Source: Lachnospiraceae bacterium
GTDB taxonomy: Bacteria; Bacillota; Clostridia; Lachnospirales; Lachnospiraceae
DNA length: 33,508 nucleotides
Direction: 5' to 3'
NCBI GenBank assembly: GCA_900770325.1
Contig: CAAGKE010000236.1
Span: 1 to 33,508 of the forward strand
The notes under the pieces are model-generated. The model saw nothing but the letters and a program-made list of their open reading frames with translations, did no database searches and was not told the DNA's origin. The translations under genes and the position numbers were made by a program. Below are positions 8,439 to 16,895 of this stretch, piece after piece (position 1 is the first letter of the stretch; every line of letters begins with the position of its first letter).

Positions 8439-9923
8439 ATGGGAAAACCAACCGGATTTTTAGAATACGAACGAGAAGAGAGTATAGAGATCGCTCCGAA
8501 AGAGCGTATTAAAAATTTCAATGAGTTTCATATCCCCCTTTCTCTGGAAAAGCAGAGAGAACAGGGAGCCAGATGTATGGCCTGCGGCGTTCCCTTCTGT
8601 CAGGCCGGCGTAATGATCGCCGGTATGGCGTCCGGATGCCCTCTGAATAACCTGATCCCGGAGTGGAATGACCTGGTGTATCTGGGAAACTGGGAGGAGG
8701 CTTTCCGCAGACTGACGAAAACCAGCTGTTTTCCGGAATTTACCTCCCGGGTATGTCCTGCCTTATGTGAAAAGGCCTGTACCTGCAATCTGAACGGAGA
8801 CCCTGTTTCCACCAAGGAAAATGAGCGGGCGATTATCGAGCATGCTTATGCGGAAGGCATTATTAAGCCGGAACCGCCGGAAGTACGCACCGGGAAAAAG
8901 GTGGCAGTGGTGGGCTCCGGGCCTTCCGGACTGGCGGTAGCCATGCAGTTAAATAAGCGGGGCCATAAGGTGACGGTTTTTGAACGCAATGACCGGATCG
9001 GCGGACTTCTGCGGTACGGTATCCCTAATATGAAGCTGGATAAAAAGGTGATCGACCGTCGTCTGGCTCTGATGGAGGCAGAGGGTATCGAATTCGTGAC
9101 CAATGCCAATGTGGGAGAAAATGTGAAGGCGGAGGATCTGATGAAGGATTATGATGCGGTGGTGCTTTGCTGCGGCGCGTCCAATCCCAGAGATATTAAT
9201 GTCCCGGGACGTGACGCAAAAGGAATCTATTTCGCCGTGGATTTCCTGAAAACCACCACAAAGAGTCTGCTGGATTCCAATTTCCAGGATAATAAGTTTA
9301 TTCCGGCAAAGGATAAGCATGTGATCGTTATCGGCGGCGGTGATACGGGAAATGACTGTGTGGGAACCTCGATCCGTCTGGGAGCGGCTTCGGTGACCCA
9401 GCTTGAGATGATGCCCAAGGCGCCGGATACCAGAGCGGAGAATAATCCCTGGCCGGAGTGGCCAAAGGTCTGCAAGACCGATTACGGCCAGCAGGAGGCC
9501 ATCGCTGTATATGGCCATGATCCCCGGATCTACACCACTACAGTGACAGAGTTCATTAAGAATAAGAAGGGTGAGGTCTGCCAGGCAAAGCTGGTGAAGC
9601 TGCAGAGTCAAAAAGATGAAAAAACGGGACGCATGATGATGGTTCCGGTGGAAGGTACCGAGACAGTGGTGAAGGCGGATCTGGTGCTGATCGCGGCAGG
9701 TTTCCTGGGCTCACAGAAGTACGTGACCGATGCCTTCAAGGTGGCCATCAATGCCCGCACCAATGTGGACACAGCTCCCGGTAAATATGCTACAAGTGTA
9801 CCAAAGGTATTTACCGCGGGTGATATGCATCGGGGACAGTCCCTGGTGGTATGGGCCATCCGGGAAGGCAGAGAAGCTGCCAAAGCGGTGGATGAGTATC
9901 TGATGGGCTATACGAATCTGTAG
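8439..9923 (+). CDS. gltD: Glutamate synthase [NADPH] small subunit
   Basis: A 494-residue flavoprotein that passes electrons from NADPH through FAD and Fe-S clusters to GltB. The N-terminal Fe-S region has RCMACGVPFCQ, SGCPLNNLIPEWN and CFPEFTSRVCPALCEKACTC. The FAD site is VAVVGSGPSGLAVA with the downstream RIGGLLRYGIPNMKLDK, and the NADPH site is VIVIGGGDTGNDCVG. The C-terminal FTAGDMHRGQSLVVWAIREGR is the usual FAD-closing segment. Length and domain order are typical. TAGGAGG overlaps the gltB stop, consistent with coupled expression. No T-tract terminator follows; a hairpin-rich spacer does. Confidence 0.98.
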   Translation: MGKPTGFLEYEREESIEIAPKERIKNFNEFHIPLSLEKQREQGARCMACGVPFCQAGVMIAGMASGCPLNNLIPEWNDLVYLGNWEEAFRRLTKTSCFPEFTSRVCPALCEKACTCNLNGDPVSTKENERAIIEHAYAEGIIKPEPPEVRTGKKVAVVGSGPSGLAVAMQLNKRGHKVTVFERNDRIGGLLRYGIPNMKLDKKVIDRRLALMEAEGIEFVTNANVGENVKAEDLMKDYDAVVLCCGASNPRDINVPGRDAKGIYFAVDFLKTTTKSLLDSNFQDNKFIPAKDKHVIVIGGGDTGNDCVGTSIRLGAASVTQLEMMPKAPDTRAENNPWPEWPKVCKTDYGQQEAIAVYGHDPRIYTTTVTEFIKNKKGEVCQAKLVKLQSQKDEKTGRMMMVPVEGTETVVKADLVLIAAGFLGSQKYVTDAFKVAINARTNVDTAPGKYATSVPKVFTAGDMHRGQSLVVWAIREGREAAKAVDEYLMGYTNL

Positions 9924-9993
9924 ATAGCTTCATATACAATTCCTGGTCCTGTACTGTACATTTTGAGGACGATATTTGAAAGCAGCCGTATAT

Positions 9994-10046
9994 GGACGGA
10001 TACAAAACAGATGCAAAACTATGTAAATTCTGTTTTGTATCCGTCC
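9994..10046. repeat. 17-bp perfect inverted repeat between gltD and the methyltransferase gene
   Basis: GGACGGATACAAAACAG (9994-10010) is the exact reverse complement of 10030-10046, with a 19-nt loop. No T-tract follows on either strand, so it is not a standard terminator. A shorter hairpin GTCCT/AGGAC sits just before it (9946-9970). It could be an mRNA-end stabiliser or a factor-dependent terminator for gltBD, a regulator site, or a remnant of a small element. Confidence 0.75.
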
Positions 10047-10076
10047 TGTTTTGCCATACAGCAGCAAAAGACAGCC

Positions 10077-10199
10077 AATTGCGAAACTCGTAAAACTGCC
10101 CCCCGCAGGACGGCATGGCTCCCAGTGTACAGCATCGAAAACGACACTTTGATGAGATGTGCAGACCAAAGGATGATAAAACAGCTGTGTTTCGCAATT
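10077..10199. repeat. Second intergenic inverted repeat, 11-bp arms enclosing 101 nt
   Basis: AATTGCGAAAC (10077-10087) is perfectly inverted at 10189-10199. Between the arms are CTGC/GCAG and AGTGT (10124-10128)/ACACT (10144-10148) hairpins. The right arm ends 35 bp before the methyltransferase ATG, so the structure would lie in its 5' leader. The layout fits either a structured leader RNA or a small element with terminal inverted repeats; no target-site duplication is evident. AATTGCGAAA also occurs once more, in the cdd leader near 29250. Confidence 0.55.
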
Positions 10200-10234
10200 A
10201 TCAAGAAGCAAAAGAGACAGAAAGGAACGATTGG

Positions 10235-10801
10235 ATGATCAGTTATCAGATTACAGAATGGTGTCACCGGATGGCGGAGGCACATATTGCGCCGGGAGAT
10301 CTGTGTATCGATGCCACCATGGGCAATGGGTATGATACACAGTTTTTGTGTGAAAGGGTGGGAGAGGACGGCCGGGTGCTGGCTTTTGATATTCAGCAGG
10401 CAGCATTGGAGCAGACAGAGAAAAGGCTGAAGGAGGCTCTGGATTACCGGAATTATGAACTGTATCTGGAGAGCCACGAGCAAATGAGCCGTTATGCAGA
10501 GGAGGGCAGCGTAAGTTGTATTCTGTTCAACCTGGGGTATCTGCCGGGAGGCGATCATGGGCTGGCCACTAAAGCAGAAAGTACTCTTCGGGCCATGGAG
10601 AGCAGTCTGCGCCTGCTAAAGCGGGGCGGAGTCATGAGCGTATGTATTTACAGCGGCGGGGACAGTGGATTTGAGGAACGGGATCAGGTCCTGGCCTGGC
10701 TGAAGGATCTGGATTCCCGCCGTTTTCTGGTGCTGGTGACGGAATACTACAACCGGCCCCAAAATCCGCCCATACCGGTGCTGGTAGTGAAAGTGAAATA
10801 A
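10235..10801 (+). CDS. Class I SAM-dependent methyltransferase, YtqB/MnmM type
   Basis: A 188-residue protein starting at ATG 10235 with AAAGGA nine bases upstream. The frame is open further up (to 10115), but that extension runs through the inverted repeats and lacks homology, while residues 1-20 from 10235 match the family's usual start. The SAM motif I is CIDATMGNGYDTQFL, followed by acidic motif II VLAFDIQQAALEQT and the family motif FNLGYLPGGDH (motif IV region). Bacillus subtilis YtqB, about the same length, was identified as MnmM, which methylates the wobble uridine of tRNA to mnm5(s2)U; that activity is inferred here by family. Spacing to gltD is over 300 bp, so it need not be co-regulated with it. 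Confidence 0.85.
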   Translation: MISYQITEWCHRMAEAHIAPGDLCIDATMGNGYDTQFLCERVGEDGRVLAFDIQQAALEQTEKRLKEALDYRNYELYLESHEQMSRYAEEGSVSCILFNLGYLPGGDHGLATKAESTLRAMESSLRLLKRGGVMSVCIYSGGDSGFEERDQVLAWLKDLDSRRFLVLVTEYYNRPQNPPIPVLVVKVK

Positions 10802-10808
10802 TAATATA

Positions 10809-10934
10809 ATGTCTATTTTGAGACGTCTGTTTCTGCAATGCCGCCTGAACAGCAGCAGCGTAAACTCTCTGACTGGCGGCGGAAGCGGATTTAAAAAATG
10901 TATGTTCTGCGGCGGAACCGGCGAGGAAAAATAA
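10809..10934 (+). CDS. Possible 41-residue small protein with CxxCGGTG motif
   Basis: ATG 10809 opens a 41-codon frame ending KKCMFCGGTGEEK, just before a strong terminator (10943). The CxxCGGTG motif resembles one half of a zinc-binding hairpin such as those in DnaJ-like or zinc-ribbon proteins. The N-terminal part is basic and Ser-rich. The evidence is the position between a gene and its terminator and the plausible metal-binding end; the ribosome binding site is weak (GAAAGTGAAA). It could be spurious. Confidence 0.35.
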   Translation: MSILRRLFLQCRLNSSSVNSLTGGGSGFKKCMFCGGTGEEK

Positions 10935-10942
10935 GATTTCGG

Positions 10943-10991
10943 AAACCTCTGAACAGATGTCAGGTATTATGGCACTGTTTAGAGGTTTTTT
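10943..10991 (+). terminator. Strong Rho-independent terminator after the methyltransferase
   Basis: AAACCTCTGAACAG (10943-10956) pairs with CTGTTTAGAGGTTT (10975-10988) over 14 bp with one G-U wobble, followed by a T run to 10991. It separates this transcript from the ABC/ligase operon. Confidence 0.85.
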
Positions 10992-11297
10992 AGTTTTGGA
11001 CCTGCGGAAACAGATTTCAAGAGTTTCATGCCTCCGGTTATTTTCATCAGTAATCTTTTATCTTCTGGCAGAGCTGAGTGATTTATATAGAAAAAGTTGG
11101 CAATCCTCACAATTTCATCACAAATATATCATAAAATTGAAATAAAAGATTAAACAAAAAGTAAATAAATCGAAATAATTTAGGGGCTTTGTTCATGAAA
11201 CAGAAATAGCTTCCCGGATTCTGATCATGAATATACGGCAGGACAGGAAAGAAATGTTAAGCAATAATGCCGGAGAATGCCCCGGGAGAATAGAAGT
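10992..11297. other. A/T-rich spacer ahead of the ABC-ligase-MBOAT operon
   Basis: This 306-bp stretch has no supported gene. A 62-codon open frame (10957-11145) begins inside the terminator and resembles nothing. The promoter of the downstream operon must be in here, but the best hexamer pairs (TTGGCA at 11097, TTGAAA at 11137) lack a convincing -10 at the right distance. I looked for TPP, guanidine and SAM riboswitch signatures that sometimes precede this transporter class and saw none. Confidence 0.6.
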
Positions 11298-12065
11298 ATG
11301 ATCGAAGTGAAAGAAGTGTCAAAATCATTTCCCCAGAATCAGCAGGAGGAGAATCTGTCTATTTTAAACAGGATTTCCCTGACCATCGAAGAAAAAGAAT
11401 TTGTATCGCTGGTGGGACCTTCCGGGTGTGGGAAGTCTACGCTTCTGCGTATTCTGGCAGGACTTTTAAAGCCGGATTCCGGGCAGGTACTGGTGGAGCA
11501 AAGACCGGTAGAGGGACCGGAAAGCAGCAGGTGCATGGTGTTTCAGGATTATGTGCTGTTCCCGTGGATGACAGTATGGAATAATATTGCACTGGGGCTG
11601 AAAGTAAAAAAATATTCACGGGAAGAGATAAAAAGAAAGGTCTCCTGGGCCATCGAACTGGTACGGCTGCAGGGATTTGAGAAGTCTTATCCTCATCAGC
11701 TTTCCGGTGGGATGAAGCAGCGGGTGGCTATTGCCAGGGCGCTGGTAATGAATCCGGAGATTCTGCTGATGGACGAGCCCTTTGGAGCCCTGGATTCCTT
11801 TACCAGGATGAAGCTGCAGGATGAACTGGTGGATCTGTGTAAAAGAAAGGATTTTACCACTGTGTTTGTGACCCATGACTGTGATGAGGCTGTATATCTG
11901 TCGGATAAGGTAGTGGTGTTTTCCGGTTCTCCCGCTACGGTGAAGGATACCATCGAGATTGATCTGCCCCGTCCCAGAGACCGTACCAGCGCGGAATTCC
12001 TGGCGTACCGGAACCGGGTGCTGCAATTGGTGCAGGAAAACGGGCAGGCAGCAGCAAAAGGATAA
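11298..12065 (+). CDS. ABC transporter ATPase, nitrate/sulfonate/taurine (SsuB/TauB) type
   Basis: A 255-residue ATPase. I place the start at ATG 11298 (MIEVKEVSKSF) with GGGAG ten bases upstream; ATG 11277 would have its GGAG almost touching it. Walker A is GPSGCGKST from residue 40, the signature LSGGMKQR starts at 135, Walker B is LLMDEPFGALD with Asp159/Glu160, and the switch His is in FVTHDCDEA. The Q-loop segment FQDYVLFPWMTVWNN is characteristic of the SsuB/TauB branch. Its binding protein and permease are two and three genes downstream, interrupted by an AMP-forming ligase, 11 bp after this stop. Confidence 0.93.
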   Translation: MIEVKEVSKSFPQNQQEENLSILNRISLTIEEKEFVSLVGPSGCGKSTLLRILAGLLKPDSGQVLVEQRPVEGPESSRCMVFQDYVLFPWMTVWNNIALGLKVKKYSREEIKRKVSWAIELVRLQGFEKSYPHQLSGGMKQRVAIARALVMNPEILLMDEPFGALDSFTRMKLQDELVDLCKRKDFTTVFVTHDCDEAVYLSDKVVVFSGSPATVKDTIEIDLPRPRDRTSAEFLAYRNRVLQLVQENGQAAAKG

Positions 12066-12076
12066 GGGCAGGAAAA

Positions 12077-13603
12077 ATGGAGAATAGATTTGAACAGATT
12101 TTGGATGAACTGACAAAAAGAAAAGGGAATACAGTTTTTTTACTGGACGCAAGGGACGGGAGCTTTCTTACTTATACGGAATTCCGGGCACAGGTTCACA
12201 AAACCGCAAAAAAACTGGAAAAAACGGGAATTCATCCGGGAGCCAGAGTACTGATGATGATGGATAACAGCATTGCTTTCGCTGTTAATTTTTTTGCCAT
12301 TACCTGCAGCGGGCGGATCGCTGTTCCGGTAAACACGGGGCTGAAATGGAAGGAGCTGCTGTATATCCTGGAGGATACCCGGGCGGAAGGGATTTTTGTG
12401 CAGCCGGAGTATGGCAGTATTTTGAAAAAAGCAGCAGAGCATGCTTCCGGGGAGTCGGGTATTTCCATAGAAAATCCGGGAGAAACGGCAGAAGCTGAGG
12501 GGAATGTTCTGTTTTTCCGGCTGTATCGGGACAGCCCGAAGGATCTGCCGGAACATACAGCCATGCTGATGTATACTTCCGGAACCACCGGGCATCCGAA
12601 AGGCGTGATGCTGTCCTATGAAAATCTTCTGTCTAAGACGAAAGATATCATAGAGGCTCATCAGTTAACTGCTTCAGACCGGGTATTGTGTGTGATGCCC
12701 TGGTTTCATATTAATGGACTGGTAATTACCCTGCTGACTCCGCTGGTATCGGAGGAGCAGATCGTGATCGGCGGAAAATTCTCCGTCAGCCGTTTCTGGG
12801 GGTATGTGGAGAAGTATAAAATCACCTGGTTCAGCGGAGTACCGGCCATGTATTCGCATATGCTGGCAAGAGGGATACCGGAATATGGACATCATTCCAG
12901 CCTGAGGTTTGCCCGCTCCGCTTCCTGTGCCCTGCCGAAAACAGTACTGCGGGAGTTTGAGAAGCTTTGCGGGGTTCCGGTGATCGAATCCTATGGAATC
13001 ACGGAAGGATGTGCTCAGATCACCAGTAATCCTCTGCCTCCGGCGGTCCATAAGGAGGGATCTGTGGGCCTGGCTTACGGAAACCGGATACGGGTGGTGA
13101 AAGCTGATGGAACCAATGCTTCTGTGGGGGAGCAGGGAGAGGTATGGATCCGGGGAGAGAATATCACCTGCGGTTATTATCATAAACCGGAGATAACGGA
13201 AAAATCCTTTACAGACGGATGGTTCCATTCCGGAGATGTGGGATATCTGGACGGGGACGGCTATCTGTTTCTGAATGGCAGGATCAAGGAGCTGATCAAC
13301 CGGTCAGGAGAGAAGTTTTCGCCTTTGGAGATCGATGAAGTCCTTTATCAGCTTCCTCAGGTGGAGCTGGCAGCAGCCGTTGGTGTGCCGGATGAGGTAT
13401 ATGGCGAAGAGGTAGCCTGCTTTATCAAAAGAAAAGAAGGTGCCAGCCTGACGGAGGAGGAAGTAAAGGCCTGGTGCCGGGAACAGCTGGCGGATTATAA
13501 GGTCCCCCGGAAAGTATTTTTTGTGGAAGAAATTCCCCAGGGAGGAAACGGGAAAATACAGCGGCTGAAGCTGCTGGAGGTATATCATCTTGAAAGAAGA
13601 TGA
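12077..13603 (+). CDS. AMP-forming acyl-CoA synthetase/ligase (ANL superfamily)
   Basis: A 508-residue adenylating enzyme expected to activate a carboxylic acid to acyl-AMP and then a thioester. The A3 P-loop is YTSGTTGHPKG from residue 166, A5 is ESYGITEGCAQITSNP, A7/A8 is WFHSGDVGYLDGDGYLFLNGRIKELINRSG (split here as WFHSGDVGYLDGDG and NGRIKELINRSG), and the catalytic A10 lysine is Lys493 in GGNGKIQR. ITSNPLPP followed by GSVGLAYG recalls the oxalyl-CoA/PCS60-like branch, but substrate identity is uncertain. Its place inside an ABC operon suggests it activates the imported compound. No carrier-protein gene (DltC-like) lies in the operon, which favours CoA as acceptor. Confidence 0.9.
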   Translation: MENRFEQILDELTKRKGNTVFLLDARDGSFLTYTEFRAQVHKTAKKLEKTGIHPGARVLMMMDNSIAFAVNFFAITCSGRIAVPVNTGLKWKELLYILEDTRAEGIFVQPEYGSILKKAAEHASGESGISIENPGETAEAEGNVLFFRLYRDSPKDLPEHTAMLMYTSGTTGHPKGVMLSYENLLSKTKDIIEAHQLTASDRVLCVMPWFHINGLVITLLTPLVSEEQIVIGGKFSVSRFWGYVEKYKITWFSGVPAMYSHMLARGIPEYGHHSSLRFARSASCALPKTVLREFEKLCGVPVIESYGITEGCAQITSNPLPPAVHKEGSVGLAYGNRIRVVKADGTNASVGEQGEVWIRGENITCGYYHKPEITEKSFTDGWFHSGDVGYLDGDGYLFLNGRIKELINRSGEKFSPLEIDEVLYQLPQVELAAAVGVPDEVYGEEVACFIKRKEGASLTEEEVKAWCREQLADYKVPRKVFFVEEIPQGGNGKIQRLKLLEVYHLERR

Positions 13604-13608
13604 GATTC

Positions 13609-13624
13609 CCACCTCTATAGGTGG
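13609..13624 (+). promoter_or_regulatory. Short intercistronic hairpin before the binding-protein gene
   Basis: CCACCT-CTAT-AGGTGG forms a 6-bp stem directly after the ligase stop and 20 bp before the strong AGGAGG of the next gene. No T-tract follows. Such a hairpin could act as a processing or stabilising element favouring high expression of the binding protein (inference). Confidence 0.4.
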
Positions 13625-13656
13625 CGAGTTGCAACAATTTAGCAGGAGGAGTTCAC

Positions 13657-14616
13657 ATGAGAAAGAAATATTTATTGGCAGCAATATTAAGTATGAATCT
13701 GCTGGCCTTTCAGATAACGCCGGCAGTTTACGCAGAAGAGGCTTCCCCGATACGGGCAGGCTCTATTCTGGCGCTTGGTACGGCGGCTCCTTTTGTATCT
13801 CAGGAGCTGGGATACTTTGAAGAAGCGGGACTGGAAGTGGAAATAGCGGAATTTGCGGATGGCTCCGCATTGATGGAGGCATTTGCGTCAGGAGAACTGG
13901 ATATAGCCATGGTGGGCATTGGTCCGGCGGCTACCTGGTTTACCAAGGGGGTCGACCTGAAGGTGGTTGCCGGCAGTAATGGAGGGGGCCATGTGCTGAT
14001 GACCAGGCAGGATACCGAAATCGAAACACTGGAGGATCTGAATGGCGCTCTGGTGGCGGAGCCTGGTATTGCCACGGTAACGGATGCACTGCTTCGGGCC
14101 CAGATCTTACCGGAGGCAGGACTCGATCCGGAAATGGATGTGGTACTTATTCCGGGGATGAAACCATCGGATATGGCAGCGCTGCTGTTTGCAACGAAAG
14201 AGGTGGATGCCATGATCACCTGGGAGCCCTATGCGTCCCAGGCAGAGGCAGAATATGGAGAAGATGTGAAAATTATTTATGATGCGGCAGCCAGACTGGC
14301 ATCCGAAAATGGCAGCTTTTACCCGGGCAATGTGGTGATCGCTTCCGGAGATTTTATTGAAAATCACAGGGATCTTCTGGATTCCTTCCTGGAGATCCAT
14401 CAGAAGACCACAGATTATCTGAACACGGATGCAGGAGCCAATGAGCTGCTGGCGTCCATTTTGCAGATGGAACCCTCTGTGATCGAGAATGCGAGAACCA
14501 GAGTGGATTTTCACTGGGAGATCGACCAGGAAGAATCTCTGAAGGTGCTTCAGTGGTCGGTGGATCTGGGATATCTGGAGGAACTGCCCCAGGTATCGGA
14601 GTTTTTTCTGAATTAG
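13657..14616 (+). CDS. ABC transporter substrate-binding protein, SsuA/NMT1-like
   Basis: A 319-residue secreted binding protein. ATG 13657 has an ideal AGGAGG (13644-13649) and opens a signal peptide MRKKYLLAAILSMNLLAF with a likely signal peptidase I site after PAVYA. The mature part has the NMT1/SsuA pattern: LGYFEEAGLEVEIAEFADGS, FASGELDIAMVGIGPA and DLNGALVAEPG. No lipobox cysteine is present, unusual for a binding protein in a cell with one membrane. Family members bind sulfonates, nitrate, pyrimidine precursors or aromatic carboxylates; the adjacent CoA ligase favours a carboxylate (inference). Confidence 0.9.
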   Translation: MRKKYLLAAILSMNLLAFQITPAVYAEEASPIRAGSILALGTAAPFVSQELGYFEEAGLEVEIAEFADGSALMEAFASGELDIAMVGIGPAATWFTKGVDLKVVAGSNGGGHVLMTRQDTEIETLEDLNGALVAEPGIATVTDALLRAQILPEAGLDPEMDVVLIPGMKPSDMAALLFATKEVDAMITWEPYASQAEAEYGEDVKIIYDAAARLASENGSFYPGNVVIASGDFIENHRDLLDSFLEIHQKTTDYLNTDAGANELLASILQMEPSVIENARTRVDFHWEIDQEESLKVLQWSVDLGYLEELPQVSEFFLN

Positions 14617-14653
14617 AATAAGCAGTTTCGAAGCAGGTTTTAAGGAGAACGAT

Positions 14654-15430
14654 ATGAGAAAGAAGCTTTTGCAGGGGTGTATCGGAGTATTGCTGGTTCT
14701 GGCTTTGTGGACGCTGGCCTCTGTAACAGGCCTTTTTGGCAGATTAGACCAGAATACGGCGCAGATGCTGTTTCCGCTGCCTACAAGGGTGGGAGAGGAA
14801 CTGGTGGATATGCTGGCTTCCGGATATCTTCTGAGTAATCTCTGGGTCAGCATGAAACGGGTATTTACCGGATTTTTCCTTGCAGTGGTGATCGGGCTGC
14901 CTGTGGGGATTCTGATTGGAACCAGTGAGACCGTGTGCAATATTATCTATCCCATCATCCGTTTTGTCTCTCCCATACCGGGAGTTGCCTGGGTACCGCT
15001 GGCCATCCTGTGGTTTGGTCTGGGAAACCGGGCGGCGATTTTTATCATTGTCATGGGTTCTCTTTCTCCCATCATTGTAAATACCTATCAGGGTATGCAG
15101 AATGTGGACCGGAGGCTGTATCATGTGCTGGATATTATGGAGGCCAACTGGCTTCAGCGGATCCGGTACTGCGTGATACCGGGCATTCTTCCCTATGTGA
15201 TGGCCGGTTTCCGGCTGGGGCTGGGTTTTGCCTGGAGAGTGGTGATCGCCGCTGAGATGGTGGGCGTCCCCAGGGGAATGGGTTATGTACTCAGTGTGGG
15301 ACGGAATACCGGAAATACAGCATCTACCCTGATCGTTATAATCAGTCTGGGAATCGTGATGATTCTTATGGAAGAGGTTCTGTTCCGGATCGGGGAAAAG
15401 CAGATGAATAAATGGAAAACCTTTGAATAA
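14654..15430 (+). CDS. ABC transporter permease, SsuC/TauC type
   Basis: A 258-residue membrane protein with about six helices, including an N-terminal one (GCIGVLLVLALWTLASVTG). The cytoplasmic EAA-type loop is MEANWLQRIRYCVIPGILPY, followed by the typical GFRLGLGFAWRVVIAAEM. AAGGAGA precedes ATG 14654. It pairs with the ATPase at 11298 and the binding protein at 13657 to form an importer. The MBOAT gene follows after 20 bp on the same strand, with no terminator between. Confidence 0.92.
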   Translation: MRKKLLQGCIGVLLVLALWTLASVTGLFGRLDQNTAQMLFPLPTRVGEELVDMLASGYLLSNLWVSMKRVFTGFFLAVVIGLPVGILIGTSETVCNIIYPIIRFVSPIPGVAWVPLAILWFGLGNRAAIFIIVMGSLSPIIVNTYQGMQNVDRRLYHVLDIMEANWLQRIRYCVIPGILPYVMAGFRLGLGFAWRVVIAAEMVGVPRGMGYVLSVGRNTGNTASTLIVIISLGIVMILMEEVLFRIGEKQMNKWKTFE

Positions 15431-15450
15431 CAGGAGAGAGGGAGGACGTT

Positions 15451-16884
15451 ATGATATTTTCATCCTATCAGTTTTTGCTGGGATTTTTTCCGGTGGTGAC
15501 CGCAGGATACTGGCTTCTGAATCATTTCCATTATTATGATATGGCAAAAATTCTGCTGGTGGCGGCTTCTTTCTTTTTTTATTCCCAGGGCAGTCCTGCA
15601 TTCTTTCCGTTTTTTCTCGGAAGCGTACTGGCAAACTATGTACTGGGGATTACCATGTGCCGGTTAAAAGGAGAAGAAAACAGAAAACAGCGGAAATGGA
15701 TTCTGCTGATTGGTGTGCTGGCTAACCTGGCGCTGCTGGGTTATTACAAATATATGAATTTTTTCCTGGAAAATCTGAATGCCCTGGCCGGCACGGATTT
15801 TGTAATGAAGAAGCTGGTGCTGCCCATCGGTATTTCCTTCTTTACTTTTCAGCTGATCGCCTTTCTGGTGGATTGCTGCCGGGGAGAAACAAAGGAGTAT
15901 CATATACTGGAATACCTGCTGTTTATCACCTTTTTCCCCCAATTGATCGTGGGTCCCATTGTACATCACGGAGAGATCACTCCTCAGTTTGAAAATCCGG
16001 AGAATCGGAAACTAAATCAGAAAAATGTGTCTCTGGGCATTTTCATTTTTGCCATTGGATGTGCCAAGAAGATGCTTCTGGCGGATCCTATGAATAACAG
16101 TGCGGCAGAATTCTACAGCTCCATCAAGAGCAGTGTACCCATGTGGGAGTCCTGGTTTTATACACTGGAATACAGTCTGTCCTATTATTTTGATCTGTCC
16201 GGTTACACGGATATGGCCATTGGTCTGGCGCTTTTTTATAACATTCATCTTCCGGAGAATTTCAATTCTCCCTGGAAAGCCAGGAATATGCAGCAATACT
16301 GGCAGAGACAGCATATGACTCTGTCCCGGTTTCTGGGCGGGTATGTGTTCCGCAATGTATTCCGCAAGGGCTGCTGGTGGCGCAATTATTATATTGCCAC
16401 CATCGTTACCATGCTGGTATCCGGTATCTGGCACGGCGCCGGATGGAATTTTATTGTCTGGGGAATTGTAAACGGCCTTCTGGTATGTATAGGTGCCTGG
16501 GAAAGCTATCATAAAAAGTATCCCCCCTATCTTTTAGGAGCGGGTCTGACTTTTTTCTGTATTCTGCTTACCCGTGTTGTATTTGTGGCGGAGAATATGT
16601 CGGATGCATGGATGGTATACCGCAGTATGTTTGATCTGTCCGCGCTGGCCTCCATGGGATGGCCGCAGGTGTGGCAGCGTCTGACTTTCTTCATAGCCAA
16701 TCATCAGAAACTGGGACTTTTGGTGGTGTTTAGCCTGGCTCTCTGCTGGTTTGCACCGAATACCAGGCAGATGGCAGAGAAATTCAAAGCAGACTGGAAG
16801 CATTTTGTATTTGCGGGAACCTTATTGACCATCTGCCTGCTTCGGATGAATCAGGTGGTACAGTTTTTGTATTTTCAGTTTTAG
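15451..16884 (+). CDS. MBOAT-family membrane O-acyltransferase (AlgI/DltB-like)
   Basis: A 477-residue polytopic membrane enzyme. The start MIFSSYQFLLGFFPV is typical of the AlgI-like branch. The catalytic His is His328 in SGIWHGAGWNFIVWG; YYFDLSGYTDMAIG and YWQRQHMTLSRFL are the other hallmark motifs. Family knowledge: these proteins move an acyl group from a cytoplasmic thioester donor to an extracytoplasmic polymer (alginate, teichoic acid, peptidoglycan or polysaccharide), usually with an SGNH-type partner. That partner follows 11 bp later. The upstream acyl-CoA ligase in the same operon could supply the donor (inference). RBS GGGAGG lies before ATG 15451. Confidence 0.93.
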   Translation: MIFSSYQFLLGFFPVVTAGYWLLNHFHYYDMAKILLVAASFFFYSQGSPAFFPFFLGSVLANYVLGITMCRLKGEENRKQRKWILLIGVLANLALLGYYKYMNFFLENLNALAGTDFVMKKLVLPIGISFFTFQLIAFLVDCCRGETKEYHILEYLLFITFFPQLIVGPIVHHGEITPQFENPENRKLNQKNVSLGIFIFAIGCAKKMLLADPMNNSAAEFYSSIKSSVPMWESWFYTLEYSLSYYFDLSGYTDMAIGLALFYNIHLPENFNSPWKARNMQQYWQRQHMTLSRFLGGYVFRNVFRKGCWWRNYYIATIVTMLVSGIWHGAGWNFIVWGIVNGLLVCIGAWESYHKKYPPYLLGAGLTFFCILLTRVVFVAENMSDAWMVYRSMFDLSALASMGWPQVWQRLTFFIANHQKLGLLVVFSLALCWFAPNTRQMAEKFKADWKHFVFAGTLLTICLLRMNQVVQFLYFQF

Positions 16885-16895
16885 GAGGCGGAAAA

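Noticed and set aside
10115..10234. N-terminal extension of the methyltransferase from ATG 10115
   Set aside because: The added 40 residues lack homology and ATG 10235 has the ribosome binding site and the family's normal N-terminus.
9963..10238. 91-codon frame across the gltD-methyltransferase spacer
   Set aside because: It runs through both inverted repeats and has no motif; the methyltransferase start lies in another frame near its end.
10992..11297. Riboswitch ahead of the ABC-ligase operon
   Set aside because: No conserved core of TPP, guanidine or SAM riboswitches could be found in the spacer.
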